Below, piece by piece: positions 1 through 7,958 of a DNA stretch of 64,000 nt. A model generated the notes under the pieces. The model made no database searches and was not told the origin of the DNA. It saw nothing but the letters and a program-made list of their open reading frames with translations. The stretch's first letter is position 1; every line of letters begins with the position of its first letter. A program made the translations under genes and the position numbers. Source of the DNA: Zavarzinia marina (lineage in GTDB: Bacteria; Pseudomonadota; Alphaproteobacteria; Zavarziniales; Zavarziniaceae); assembly GCF_021568905.1 (NCBI RefSeq), contig NZ_JAKGSB010000004.1, positions 401,067 to 465,066 of the forward strand, written 5' to 3'.

Positions 1-2037
1 GTCGTTGCCGTCGCCGCCGTAGAGCCGGTCGAGCTCGCCGTCGCCGAACAGCGTATCGTCGTCCTCGTCGCCGTAGATGATGTCCCGGCCCGCGCCGCCC
101 GTCGCCGAATCGTTCCCGGCACCGCCATAGAAGCGGTCGGCGCCCTCGCCGCCCTCCATCGCGTCGGCCCCGCCGCCGCCGGAAATCCGGTCGTCGCCGG
201 GACCGCCGGCGATATGGTCGTCGCCGCCGAAGCCATAGAGCACGTCGCGCCCCCGGCCGCCCTCGAAGCCGTTGTCGGCGCCATTGCCGATGACGCGATC
301 GTCGCCATGGGTGCCGACGACATTCTCGATCACCGTGCCCGCGGCCAGCGCGAGCGACTGGCCTGCCAGGGTGCTGCTGCGGCCGTCCCGAAGGTCGACG
401 GTGACCGCATCGCTGAGCGCGGCGACGTTCAGCGTATCGGTGCCGCCGTCGTCGGCGAGCGGCGGCGCGCTGGCGCCATAATCGGCGAATTCGTCGGTGA
501 AGACATAGAGACCGTCGTCGCCCGTCGTGGTGCCGTAGAAATGCAGCGCCCAGGCCTGGACCGAGCCCGTGCCCCCGGTGCCCTGGTCCTCGACCACCAG
601 GCTCCAGGTGCCGGCCGGGGCTTCGCCCCAATGGTGATTGGTGGAAAAGGTGAAGTTCAGGCCCGACTGCGCCAGCGTGCCGTCGCCCGGCCGATCGACC
701 AGCACGCTGTCCGTGCCGTCGGGCGAGATCAGATGGACCACGAGATCGCCGACGAAATCATGATCCGTGATCAGGTCGACCTCCACCCATTCGATGGTGA
801 AGGCCCCCGCGGCCTCCGCCCCCACCGTCGCGGTCAGGGTCAGATCGCCCAGGTCGGGAATGGCGGCGGCGCCGACGTCGACGGGCACGGTCAGCATGTC
901 TTCCGACGCCCGGTCGCCGTCGGGCGTCCAGGTCTCGGCCAGGCGGACGGCGGCGACGGCATCGACCAGGCCGAAGCCGAAATCGTGGCTGACGTGATAG
1001 CCGCCGCCGTTCCAGGTGGTGGCGCCGTTCCGTTCCCAGCTGCCGCCGTCCAGGTCGATGCCCTTGGCGCTGGCCGCCAGGATGGCCTGGACGTCGCGAT
1101 AGCCGAGGTCCGGATTGGCCTCCAGCATCAGGGCGACGACGCTGGAGACGATGGGCGCGGCGAACGACGTGCCCGAGACATAGACATAATCGGCCGACGG
1201 CGCGTTCGGCTGCGTGGTGTCGGCATGGGTCGTCGCGATCGAGGTGCCCGGGGCGGCGACCAGGATGCTGGCGCCGGGTGTCGAGAAACTGGCGACATGG
1301 CCCTGCTTGTCGCTGGCCGCCACCGTGATGGTGCCGCGCTGGTTGCTGAAGCTGTGGTAATTGGTGTTGTCGCCATCCAGGCTGGCGTCGCCTTCGACAT
1401 ATTGACGGTCGTTGCCCGCCGAGAAGACGAAGACCGTGCCGAGACCGCCGCGCCCTTCGGTCAGGGCGGTCTCGAACGCGCTCTCGACACCGTCGAACCA
1501 GGAGGCACGGAAATTGTCGCCGAAGGGCGTGACCAGGCCCCAGCTGCTGTTGCTGACGTCGACCGAAGCCTGGCGCGCCAGCAGGTCGGCGATTTCGCCG
1601 AGCGTCGAGCCGTCGCCGCCGAAGCGGATGTAGAAGCCGGCCATGGTCGATTCGGGCGCGCCGCCGACCAGCCCCGTATCGCCCGACTGGCCGGCGCCGA
1701 TCACCCCGGAAACCCAGGTCCCGTGCAGGTCGCCGGCATCGTCCGGATTGATGTCCCGGCTCCCCGCGCCGTCGCGCGGATCATAGGAAAGGTCGAGGTC
1801 GAAACGACCCGCCAGATCGACGTGGCCGGTATCGAAGCCCTCGTCGATGATCCCGACGACCACCCCGGCCCCCGTGTATTCCTGCCAGACATCGACCAGT
1901 GGCACCGACCACGGATTGACGACGCCATATTGGTCCGGCGCTCCGAAATGCCATTGATAGTCGAACAGTGAATTGTTCAAAGTCGACAAATTGAAATTGG
2001 GCGCGACGAGATCGGAAGTGCGTGTATTCCTCGTCAT
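1..2037 (-). CDS. Subtilisin-like serine protease with P-domain and RTX repeats (3' end outside window)
   Basis: Secreted S8-family protease; 679 codons are visible and the frame is still open at the left edge. No Sec signal peptide is seen. The catalytic triad is visible: Asp about residue 65 (VGIIDEGFD), His about 105 (DLHGTWVSG) and Ser about 290 (VSGTSFAAP), with an oxyanion Asn in SNSSWG. After the catalytic domain comes a proprotein-convertase P-domain-like beta module (about 390-520, with DHDFVGDLVVHLISPDGT), then glycine/aspartate-rich RTX nonapeptides (GGAGND, GGAGRD) from about 550 onward. RTX repeats without a signal peptide suggest type I secretion and calcium-dependent folding outside the cell. 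The ATG at 2037 follows a good GGAGG ribosome site. Type I exporter genes are not in the window. Confidence 0.9.
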   Translation of the reverse strand, partial: MTRNTRTSDLVAPNFNLSTLNNSLFDYQWHFGAPDQYGVVNPWSVPLVDVWQEYTGAGVVVGIIDEGFDTGHVDLAGRFDLDLSYDPRDGAGSRDINPDDAGDLHGTWVSGVIGAGQSGDTGLVGGAPESTMAGFYIRFGGDGSTLGEIADLLARQASVDVSNSSWGLVTPFGDNFRASWFDGVESAFETALTEGRGGLGTVFVFSAGNDRQYVEGDASLDGDNTNYHSFSNQRGTITVAASDKQGHVASFSTPGASILVAAPGTSIATTHADTTQPNAPSADYVYVSGTSFAAPIVSSVVALMLEANPDLGYRDVQAILAASAKGIDLDGGSWERNGATTWNGGGYHVSHDFGFGLVDAVAAVRLAETWTPDGDRASEDMLTVPVDVGAAAIPDLGDLTLTATVGAEAAGAFTIEWVEVDLITDHDFVGDLVVHLISPDGTDSVLVDRPGDGTLAQSGLNFTFSTNHHWGEAPAGTWSLVVEDQGTGGTGSVQAWALHFYGTTTGDDGLYVFTDEFADYGASAPPLADDGGTDTLNVAALSDAVTVDLRDGRSSTLAGQSLALAAGTVIENVVGTHGDDRVIGNGADNGFEGGRGRDVLYGFGGDDHIAGGPGDDRISGGGGADAMEGGEGADRFYGGAGNDSATGGAGRDIIYGDEDDDTLFGDGELDRLYGGDGND

Positions 2038-2243
2038 TGTTTCCTCCCTCTTCGGCCCAATTTTTTTGCGGGAATTTTCTTCCCGGGAAGTTAACCCTAG
2101 TCCTGTTTGATGTTTTCTTCACCCCCTGGCATCGCAGGGGTTGAGAAAGGAGACCCGGTGGCAGCGTGTCGTCTCGGGCCTTTGCGACGCGGGCACCGCT
2201 CTCGGGGCTTTGCGGCGCCCGCGCCGCGGGGCAGGATGGCGCC

Positions 2244-2969
2244 ATGTCCGATGCCGTCCCCCCGTCCGAGTCCGCGACCTTCAATGACCCGACCCCGGGC
2301 GAACGGAAGGGCCTGTCCCGCGCCGTCCGCCCCCGCGATGCCGCCACCCTGATCCTGCACCGCGCCGGCCCGGGCGGCGTCGAGCTGTTGATGGGACGGC
2401 GCCATGAAGGTCATCGCTTCATGCCCGGCCAATGGGTCTTCCCGGGCGGTCGCCTGGACCGGGGCGATCTCCATGCACCGGCGACGCCACTTTCGCCGGC
2501 GGTCGCCGCCGCGCTCGGCCGGGCCGCGCCGCCGCGCCGGGCCCATGGTCTCGGCGTCGCCGCCGTGCGCGAAACCTTCGAGGAGACGGGGCTGATGATC
2601 GGCGCGGCCGATCCGAGGGCGCCGCGTCTCGCCGGCGGGCCGCTCGACGCCTTCGGCGCGGCGGGACTGGTACCGGCACTGGACGTATTGGAATTCGTCG
2701 CCCGCGCCGTCACCCCGCCCTATCGCCCGATGCGCTTCAATGCGCGCTTCTTCCTGGCGCCGGCCGAGGCGGCCCTGGGCGAGGCCCGCCCCTCTCCCGA
2801 GCTGACCGAAGTCGCCTGGGTGCCCCTGGCCGACGCCCGGCGCCTGGACCTGCCGCGCATCACCGGCGTCGTGCTCGGCGTGATCGAACAGCGCCTGTCC
2901 GGCGCCGACCGGCGCATCCCCGCCTTTTCGTACCGCCACGGCCGCCGGATCGTCGATTATGACGGTTGA
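2244..2969 (+). CDS. NUDIX hydrolase (first of tandem pair)
   Basis: Predicted NUDIX pyrophosphohydrolase of 241 residues. The Nudix motif is split: GGRLDRGD lies near the start and AVRETFEETGL follows after an insertion of roughly 35 residues, as seen in the NUDT19/NUDT8-like group that includes CoA and nucleotide-sugar diphosphatases. The catalytic REXXEE glutamates are present. The substrate cannot be read from sequence. I chose the ATG at 2244 over the GTG at 2166 because the upstream extension is low complexity and an AGGA lies just before this ATG. The stop overlaps the next NUDIX gene by 11 bases, so the two are translated together. Confidence 0.8.
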   Translation: MSDAVPPSESATFNDPTPGERKGLSRAVRPRDAATLILHRAGPGGVELLMGRRHEGHRFMPGQWVFPGGRLDRGDLHAPATPLSPAVAAALGRAAPPRRAHGLGVAAVRETFEETGLMIGAADPRAPRLAGGPLDAFGAAGLVPALDVLEFVARAVTPPYRPMRFNARFFLAPAEAALGEARPSPELTEVAWVPLADARRLDLPRITGVVLGVIEQRLSGADRRIPAFSYRHGRRIVDYDG

Positions 2970-3492
2970 GCCCAAGGCGCCGCGCGTCCGCGCCCGCCCG
3001 GCCGCCAGCCTGATCCTGATCGGGCCGGACGACAGCGTACTGATGGGCCGGCGCCCGCCGCGCAGCCGCTTCGCCCCCGACGCCTGGGTCTTTCCCGGCG
3101 GCAGGGTCGATGCCGGCGACGGCCGCCACGCCTGCTGTTTCCGCGCCGCCGCCGTGCGCGAAACCTTCGAGGAGACGGGGCTGACGGTGCCGGCCGACCG
3201 GCTCAGCCCGCTCGGCCGGGCGATCACGCCGAGCAACAGCCCGATCCGCTTCGACGCCCGTTTCTTCATCGCCCATGCCGGCGATGCATTGCGCGGGGCG
3301 CCGCTGGTCACCAATGGCGAATTCACCGAATTGCACTGGCTGCCGCTGGCCCGCGCCCGCGCCCTGCCCCTGATGGACGTCACCGAAATCATGCTGGACG
3401 AGGCGCTGACGCGGCGGGCCGGCGGGCCGGACGGCGTGCTGACCCTGTCCTATCGCGGTCCTCATACGTTTTTGCGCCGCCTGCCCGCCTAA
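2959..3492 (+). CDS. NUDIX hydrolase (second of tandem pair)
   Basis: A 177-residue NUDIX protein starting inside the end of the preceding NUDIX gene. It has FPGGRVDAGD followed by AVRETFEETGL, so the catalytic glutamates are intact, with a shorter insertion than its neighbour. A stretch of about 37 bases around the RETFEETG codons is identical between the two genes, which points to tandem duplication with recent conversion or strong codon-level constraint. The product probably hydrolyses a nucleoside diphosphate derivative; the substrate is unknown. Confidence 0.8.
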   Translation: MTVEPKAPRVRARPAASLILIGPDDSVLMGRRPPRSRFAPDAWVFPGGRVDAGDGRHACCFRAAAVRETFEETGLTVPADRLSPLGRAITPSNSPIRFDARFFIAHAGDALRGAPLVTNGEFTELHWLPLARARALPLMDVTEIMLDEALTRRAGGPDGVLTLSYRGPHTFLRRLPA

Positions 3493-3576
3493 GCCGAACT
3501 TGACAAGCGGCCGCGCCCGAGTATGTTCGCGGTTCATTTTTTCGAGGCGCGCCTGCCGCGCCTGTTGGAGTCTGTC

Positions 3577-3744
3577 ATGGCAAAGCCGACCACGCTGAAG
3601 ATCAAGCTCGTCAGCACCGCGGAGACCGGGTACTTCTACGTCACCAAGAAGAACCCGCGCACCAAGACCGAGAAGCTGTCGTTCAAGAAGTACGACCCGG
3701 TCGTGCGCAAGCACGTCGAGTTCAAGGAAGCCAAGATCAAGTAA
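3577..3744 (+). CDS. rpmG: Large ribosomal subunit protein bL33
   Basis: Small basic protein of 55 residues ([18 protein letters not shown]..., ending FKEAKIK) that matches bL33 along its full length, a component of the 50S subunit near the E site. It lacks the CxxC zinc pairs, so it is the C-minus form usual in proteobacteria. A GGAG ribosome site sits eight bases before the ATG at 3577, which rules out the longer in-frame start at 3523. A strong hairpin terminator follows at 3792. Confidence 0.96.
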   Translation: MAKPTTLKIKLVSTAETGYFYVTKKNPRTKTEKLSFKKYDPVVRKHVEFKEAKIK

Positions 3745-3791
3745 GGCGCATTTCGCGCATCTGATCCGCAGCCAGCCTGCTTGTTCGCGCC

Positions 3792-3825
3792 AATGGCGGC
3801 CCTTAAGGTGCCGCCATTGCTGTTT
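3792..3825 (+). terminator. Intrinsic terminator after rpmG
   Basis: A 9-bp perfect stem (AATGGCGGC paired with GCCGCCATT) around a short loop that is itself palindromic (CCTTAAGG), followed by GCTGTTT. It lies 48 bases after the rpmG stop and before the aldehyde dehydrogenase ribosome site, so it separates the two transcripts. Confidence 0.65.
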
Positions 3826-3842
3826 CGAACGGAGAAATGCGG

Positions 3843-5357
3843 ATGGCTGCCTCCCAATCTCGCGGTCCCCAGACCCTCGATCAATGGGAAGCCCGCGCCG
3901 GCGCGCTCGACTTCCGCCATCTCGCCTTCATCGACGGCCGCTTCGTGCCCGCCGTCTCGGGCAAGACCTTCCCCTGCATCTCGCCGACCGACGGCCGTGT
4001 GCTGACCCATGTCGCCGCCTGCGAGGCGGACGACGTCGATGTCGCCGTGGCCTCGGCGCGCCGCGTGTTCGACTCCGGCGCCTGGTCGCGCATGGCGCCG
4101 CGCGGGCGGAAGAAAATCCTGCTGAAATTCGCCGAGCTGATGCGCCGCCACGCCGAGGAACTGGCGCTGCTCGAGACCCTCGACATGGGCAAGCCCATCG
4201 GCGATTCCCTGGGCGTGGACGTGCCCGGTTCCGCCAATACGATCCAGTGGTACGCCGAGGCGATCGACAAGGTCTATGACGAGATCGCGCCGACCGCCCA
4301 CAATGCGATCGGCCTGATTACCCGCGAGCCGGTCGGCGTCGTCGGCGCCGTGGTGCCCTGGAACTTTCCCCTGCTGATGACCTGCTGGAAGCTGGGCCCC
4401 GCGCTCGCCACCGGCAATTCCGTCGTCCTGAAGCCGGCGGAACAGAGCCCGCTGACCGCGCTCCGCCTCGCGGAACTCGCCATCGAGGCCGGCCTGCCCG
4501 CCGGCGTCCTCAATGTGGTGCCGGGCTTCGGCGAGACGGCGGGGGCCGCGATCGGCCTTCACATGGACGTCGACGCCCTCACCTTCACCGGCTCGACCCA
4601 GGTCGGGAAATATTTCCTGGAATATTCCGGGCGCTCGAACATGAAGGCGGTCAGCCTGGAGTGCGGCGGCAAGTCGCCCCACATCGTCATGGCCGACTGC
4701 GCCGACCTCGACCTCGCCGCGACCAAGGCGGCCTGGGGCATCTTCTACAATCAGGGCGAAGTCTGCACCGCCGGCTCCCGCCTCCTGGTCGAGGAACCGA
4801 TCAAGGAGGAATTCCTCGAGAAGCTGGCCAAGGTCGCGGCCGGCATCCAGCCGGGCAACCCGCTCGATCCCGCGACCAAGATGGGCGCCATGGTCGACGA
4901 GCAGCAGATGGAACGGGTGCTGTCCTATATCGAGACCGGCAAGGACGACGGCGGCGAAGTGATCCTGGGCGGCCAGCGCGCGCGCCTCAACAGCGGCGGC
5001 TTCTATGTCGAGCCGACGATCTTCGACAAGGTCCGGCCCCACGCGAGGATCGCCCAGGAGGAGATCTTCGGCCCGGTGCTCTCGACCCTCACCTTCAACG
5101 GCCTCGACGAGGCGATCCGGATCGGCAACGACACGATCTACGGCCTGGCCGCCGCGATCTGGACCAAGGACATCGACAAGGCCATGGGTGCCGCCAGGGC
5201 GCTGCGCTCCGGCCTCGTCTGGGTCAACGGCTGGGACGAGGACGATATCACCATGCCGTTCGGCGGCTTCAAGCAGTCGGGCTTCGGGCGCGACCGCTCG
5301 CTCCACGCCATGGAGAAATACACGCAACTGAAGTCGACCTGGATCAGCATCCGCTGA
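3843..5357 (+). CDS. NAD(P)-dependent aldehyde dehydrogenase (PuuC-like)
   Basis: Soluble aldehyde dehydrogenase of 504 residues, a normal family length. Visible motifs are VPWNFPLLM, the cofactor-loop motif FTGSTQVGKYF, the general-base Glu in LECGGKSPHIV and the nucleophilic Cys in NQGEVCTAGSRL. The C-terminal MPFGGFKQSGFGRD resembles the gamma-glutamyl-aminobutyraldehyde/betaine aldehyde group, so oxidation of an amino-aldehyde is plausible but not proven. The ATG at 3843 is preferred to 3837 because GGAG (3831-3834) is then eight bases away. The gene stands alone and converges with the alkylsulfatase gene. Confidence 0.88.
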   Translation: MAASQSRGPQTLDQWEARAGALDFRHLAFIDGRFVPAVSGKTFPCISPTDGRVLTHVAACEADDVDVAVASARRVFDSGAWSRMAPRGRKKILLKFAELMRRHAEELALLETLDMGKPIGDSLGVDVPGSANTIQWYAEAIDKVYDEIAPTAHNAIGLITREPVGVVGAVVPWNFPLLMTCWKLGPALATGNSVVLKPAEQSPLTALRLAELAIEAGLPAGVLNVVPGFGETAGAAIGLHMDVDALTFTGSTQVGKYFLEYSGRSNMKAVSLECGGKSPHIVMADCADLDLAATKAAWGIFYNQGEVCTAGSRLLVEEPIKEEFLEKLAKVAAGIQPGNPLDPATKMGAMVDEQQMERVLSYIETGKDDGGEVILGGQRARLNSGGFYVEPTIFDKVRPHARIAQEEIFGPVLSTLTFNGLDEAIRIGNDTIYGLAAAIWTKDIDKAMGAARALRSGLVWVNGWDEDDITMPFGGFKQSGFGRDRSLHAMEKYTQLKSTWISIR

Positions 5358-5375
5358 TCCAGGCCATCGTCTGAT

Positions 5376-7361
5376 TTACGGCGTCACGATCGCGAAATCG
5401 GCCGACGGGCGCTTCAGGGCGCCGAAGATCGCCGCGACCGCCTGGGGATCGCCCTCGATCTTGATCGCTTCCGCGGCGATCATGTCCGGCATCTTCGCCA
5501 TGCCCGACATCACCATGAGGAAAGCCGCGCGGTTCGCCGTCAGGGTCGCGGCCGCCCCGTCCTTCGTGCCCGTCTCATGGCCGAGCACGCTGTTGGCCAG
5601 CGTCAGGGCGAAAGCCTCGTCCCGGTCCGGGAAGACGAGATTGACGGTCAGCGCCTTGTCCGCGGCCTTCGCGGGATCGACCATCACCGCCATCAGGTCG
5701 AACAGCAGGGCCGTGTCCATGGCGCGCACCGTGTCGATGGCGACCGAACGCGGCAGCGGTATGCGCTGGCCCGAGCGGAGTTCCGCCGCCCCCGAGAGAT
5801 AGATGTTGCGCCAGGGCGCGCTTTCCGCCTGATAGCCCATCTGCTCGTAGGCATCGGCCAGCAGTTCGCGCGCGGCCGCGTGTTCCGGCTCGGCGAAGAC
5901 GACATGCTTCAGGATTTCCGCCACCCAGCGGTAGTCGCCGGCGGCGAAGGCGACGCGCGCCTTCTCCACGACGGCATCGGCGCCGCCGAAGGCTTCGACG
6001 TAGTGTTTCGCCGCCTCCTCGGGCGGCAGGGGATTGAGCGACGACGGATTGCCGTCGTACCAGCCCATGTAGCGCTGATAGACCGCCTTCGAATTGTGGC
6101 TCATGGTCCCGTAGTAACCCTTGTTGTACCATTCGCGAGCCAGCACCGGCGGCAGGGCGATGCGCTCCGCGATCTCCTCGCCGGTATAGCCTTCGTTCAT
6201 CAGGCGCACCGTCTCGTTGTGGAGATAACGATAGGCGTCGCGGTGCTTGGTGATGTAGTCCTTGATCTCGTCGCGGCCCCAGCGCGGCCAGAAATGGCTG
6301 GTGAACATCACGTCCGTGCGGTCGGCGAAGAGACGCGCGGATTCGCCCAGATAGTCGGCCCAGGCCTTGGCATCGCGCACCAGGGCGCCGCGGAGCGTCA
6401 GCACGTTGTGCATGGAGCCGTTGGCGTTCTCGGCGAGGCAGAGCGCGTTCCACTGTGGCAGGAAGATGTTCATCTCCGCCGGGGCCTCGGTGCCCGGCGT
6501 CATCTGGAATTCCAGGGTGACGCCGTCGATCACCATGGTCTGGCCGGTCTCGGTGATACTGTCGGTCGGCGGAATCAGGGTGACCGTGCCGGCCGAGAGC
6601 GCCGGGCCGATGCCGGTCGAAAGCTGCCCTTCAGGCCCCTTGGGCAGCAGGGTGCCGAACATGAAGGTGGCGCGCCGGCCCATGGCGTTGCCCGCGATGA
6701 CGTTCTCGCTGACCGCATGCTCGGTGAAGCCCTCGGGTGCGATGATCTTCACCTTGCCGGAATCGACGTCCGCCTGTTCGACGACGCCGCGCACGCCGCC
6801 GTAGTGATCGGCATGGCTGTGGGTATAGATGACGGCGTGGATCGGCTTCAGGCCCAGCTTCGACGAGACCAGGTCATAGGCGGCCGAGGCCATTTCGGTC
6901 GACAGCAGGGGGTCGATGACGATCCAGCCGGTCTCGCCCTCGATGAAGGTGATGTTGGAAATGTCGAAGCCGCGCACCTGGTAGATGTGGTCGGCGACCT
7001 TGAACAGGCCGTGGCGCGCCAGGATCGCGGCGGTGCGCCACAGGCTGGGATTCACCGTCGGCGGCGCCGGCTGCTTCAGGAAGTCGTAGGCGCTGAAATC
7101 CCAGACCACGCGGCCGTCCGCGCTCTTGATCACGGGGTCGGACATGGTGGCGATGAAGCCCCGGCCGGCGAAATCCTCGTCGCGCCTGTCGTCGACGGGC
7201 AGGGTGGCGGCCACGGCCGCATTGGCGGCGACGGTGCTTTCCGTCGCGGGTTTCGGTGCCGTGGCGCCGCCCGCCGGGCCCCCGCCCTCGCCCATCGCCC
7301 CCGCCGACCACAGCACGGTCGCGGCCAGACCGCAGCCGATCCTTCTCAGCATGCCCTTCAT
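5376..7361 (-). CDS. Linear alkylsulfatase, SdsA1/BDS1-type metallo-beta-lactamase fold
   Basis: Predicted periplasmic alkylsulfatase of 661 residues. It has an N-terminal signal peptide (MLRRIGCGLAATVLWSAGA), a metallo-beta-lactamase domain with the dinuclear zinc motif THSHADHYGG and a second cluster HNVLTLRG, an alkylsulfatase dimerisation region, and a C-terminal SCP2-like domain (about 540-661). SdsA1-family enzymes cleave sulfate from alkyl sulfates such as SDS. The ATG at 7361 follows GGGAGGAAAAGG. A winged-helix regulator lies upstream in the same direction, and a four-fold 14-bp direct repeat sits between the two genes and may control expression. Confidence 0.9.
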   Translation of the reverse strand: MKGMLRRIGCGLAATVLWSAGAMGEGGGPAGGATAPKPATESTVAANAAVAATLPVDDRRDEDFAGRGFIATMSDPVIKSADGRVVWDFSAYDFLKQPAPPTVNPSLWRTAAILARHGLFKVADHIYQVRGFDISNITFIEGETGWIVIDPLLSTEMASAAYDLVSSKLGLKPIHAVIYTHSHADHYGGVRGVVEQADVDSGKVKIIAPEGFTEHAVSENVIAGNAMGRRATFMFGTLLPKGPEGQLSTGIGPALSAGTVTLIPPTDSITETGQTMVIDGVTLEFQMTPGTEAPAEMNIFLPQWNALCLAENANGSMHNVLTLRGALVRDAKAWADYLGESARLFADRTDVMFTSHFWPRWGRDEIKDYITKHRDAYRYLHNETVRLMNEGYTGEEIAERIALPPVLAREWYNKGYYGTMSHNSKAVYQRYMGWYDGNPSSLNPLPPEEAAKHYVEAFGGADAVVEKARVAFAAGDYRWVAEILKHVVFAEPEHAAARELLADAYEQMGYQAESAPWRNIYLSGAAELRSGQRIPLPRSVAIDTVRAMDTALLFDLMAVMVDPAKAADKALTVNLVFPDRDEAFALTLANSVLGHETGTKDGAAATLTANRAAFLMVMSGMAKMPDMIAAEAIKIEGDPQAVAAIFGALKRPSADFAIVTP

Positions 7362-7466
7362 CCTTTTCCTCCCGCCGCCCCGGTTCATGCCGGGGATCCT
7401 TGGTCGCGGCAGGATTTCACGGCGCCGGACGCGGCGGCAATGCCCGATCCGGGCAGGGGCCGAGGC

Positions 7467-7530
7467 CGGGAGGCCAGATCCGGGAGGCCAGATCCGGGAG
7501 GCCAGATCCGGGAGGCCAGATCCGGGAGGG
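7467..7530. repeat. 14-bp tandem repeat, four copies plus a partial
   Basis: The unit CGGGAGGCCAGATC is repeated perfectly four times (7467-7480, 7481-7494, 7495-7508, 7509-7522) with a partial fifth copy ending at 7530. It lies wholly in the gap between the winged-helix regulator stop (7535) and the alkylsulfatase start (7361). Iterons at this place could be operator sites, but simple slippage expansion is equally possible. Confidence 0.9.
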
Positions 7531-7534
7531 GGTC

Positions 7535-7945
7535 TCAGGTCGGATCGTCGGACAGCAGGGAGCGGATGGCGAAGGCGGTGCGCTGGCGCGCGGCGACACT
7601 GTCCCTGAAATAGGCGGCGCCGGCGTGATAGCGCCCGGCCTCGTCCTGGACCAGATAGCCCCGGTTCAGCAAGGTGCCGATCTTGCGCCGCAGGGTCTCG
7701 CGCGGGATGCCGGTCAGGCGCGAGAGGCGCAGCAAGGGCATGCCCGACGCATCACCGTCCAGCAGTTGCCGGACGAGAAGGCGCATCACGGCGCCCTGTT
7801 CGTCGCCGCCATGCAGGCGCTGACGCTCTACGGCGATGACGTCGAGAAGGTCGAGCAGACGCCGCACGTCCTCGATGCCCTGGGCGTCGAGGCCCGGAAC
7901 CTCGACCGGGAAAACCGCATCGCCGGTCTTCCGCGAGCTGGTCAT
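7535..7945 (-). CDS. Winged-helix transcriptional regulator
   Basis: A 136-residue protein with a C-terminal winged helix-turn-helix (about 70-110: PLLRLSRLTGIPRETLRRKI, then NRGYLVQDEAGRYH). It resembles MarR/IclR-type DNA-binding domains but has no ligand domain that I recognise. It starts 13 bases after the pleD stop and may be cotranscribed with it. The alkylsulfatase gene follows downstream beyond a tandem repeat, so control of that gene is a reasonable guess. Family assignment is tentative. Confidence 0.65.
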   Translation of the reverse strand: MTSSRKTGDAVFPVEVPGLDAQGIEDVRRLLDLLDVIAVERQRLHGGDEQGAVMRLLVRQLLDGDASGMPLLRLSRLTGIPRETLRRKIGTLLNRGYLVQDEAGRYHAGAAYFRDSVAARQRTAFAIRSLLSDDPT

Positions 7946-7958
7946 GGGGCGACGCCCG

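Noticed and set aside
7467..7530. Tandem repeat considered as a CRISPR fragment
   Set aside because: Units are 14 bases with no spacers and there are no cas genes.
5577..7613. A 678-codon plus-strand open frame opposite the alkylsulfatase
   Set aside because: Antisense to a gene with signal peptide and zinc motifs; composition is that of a reverse-complement frame.
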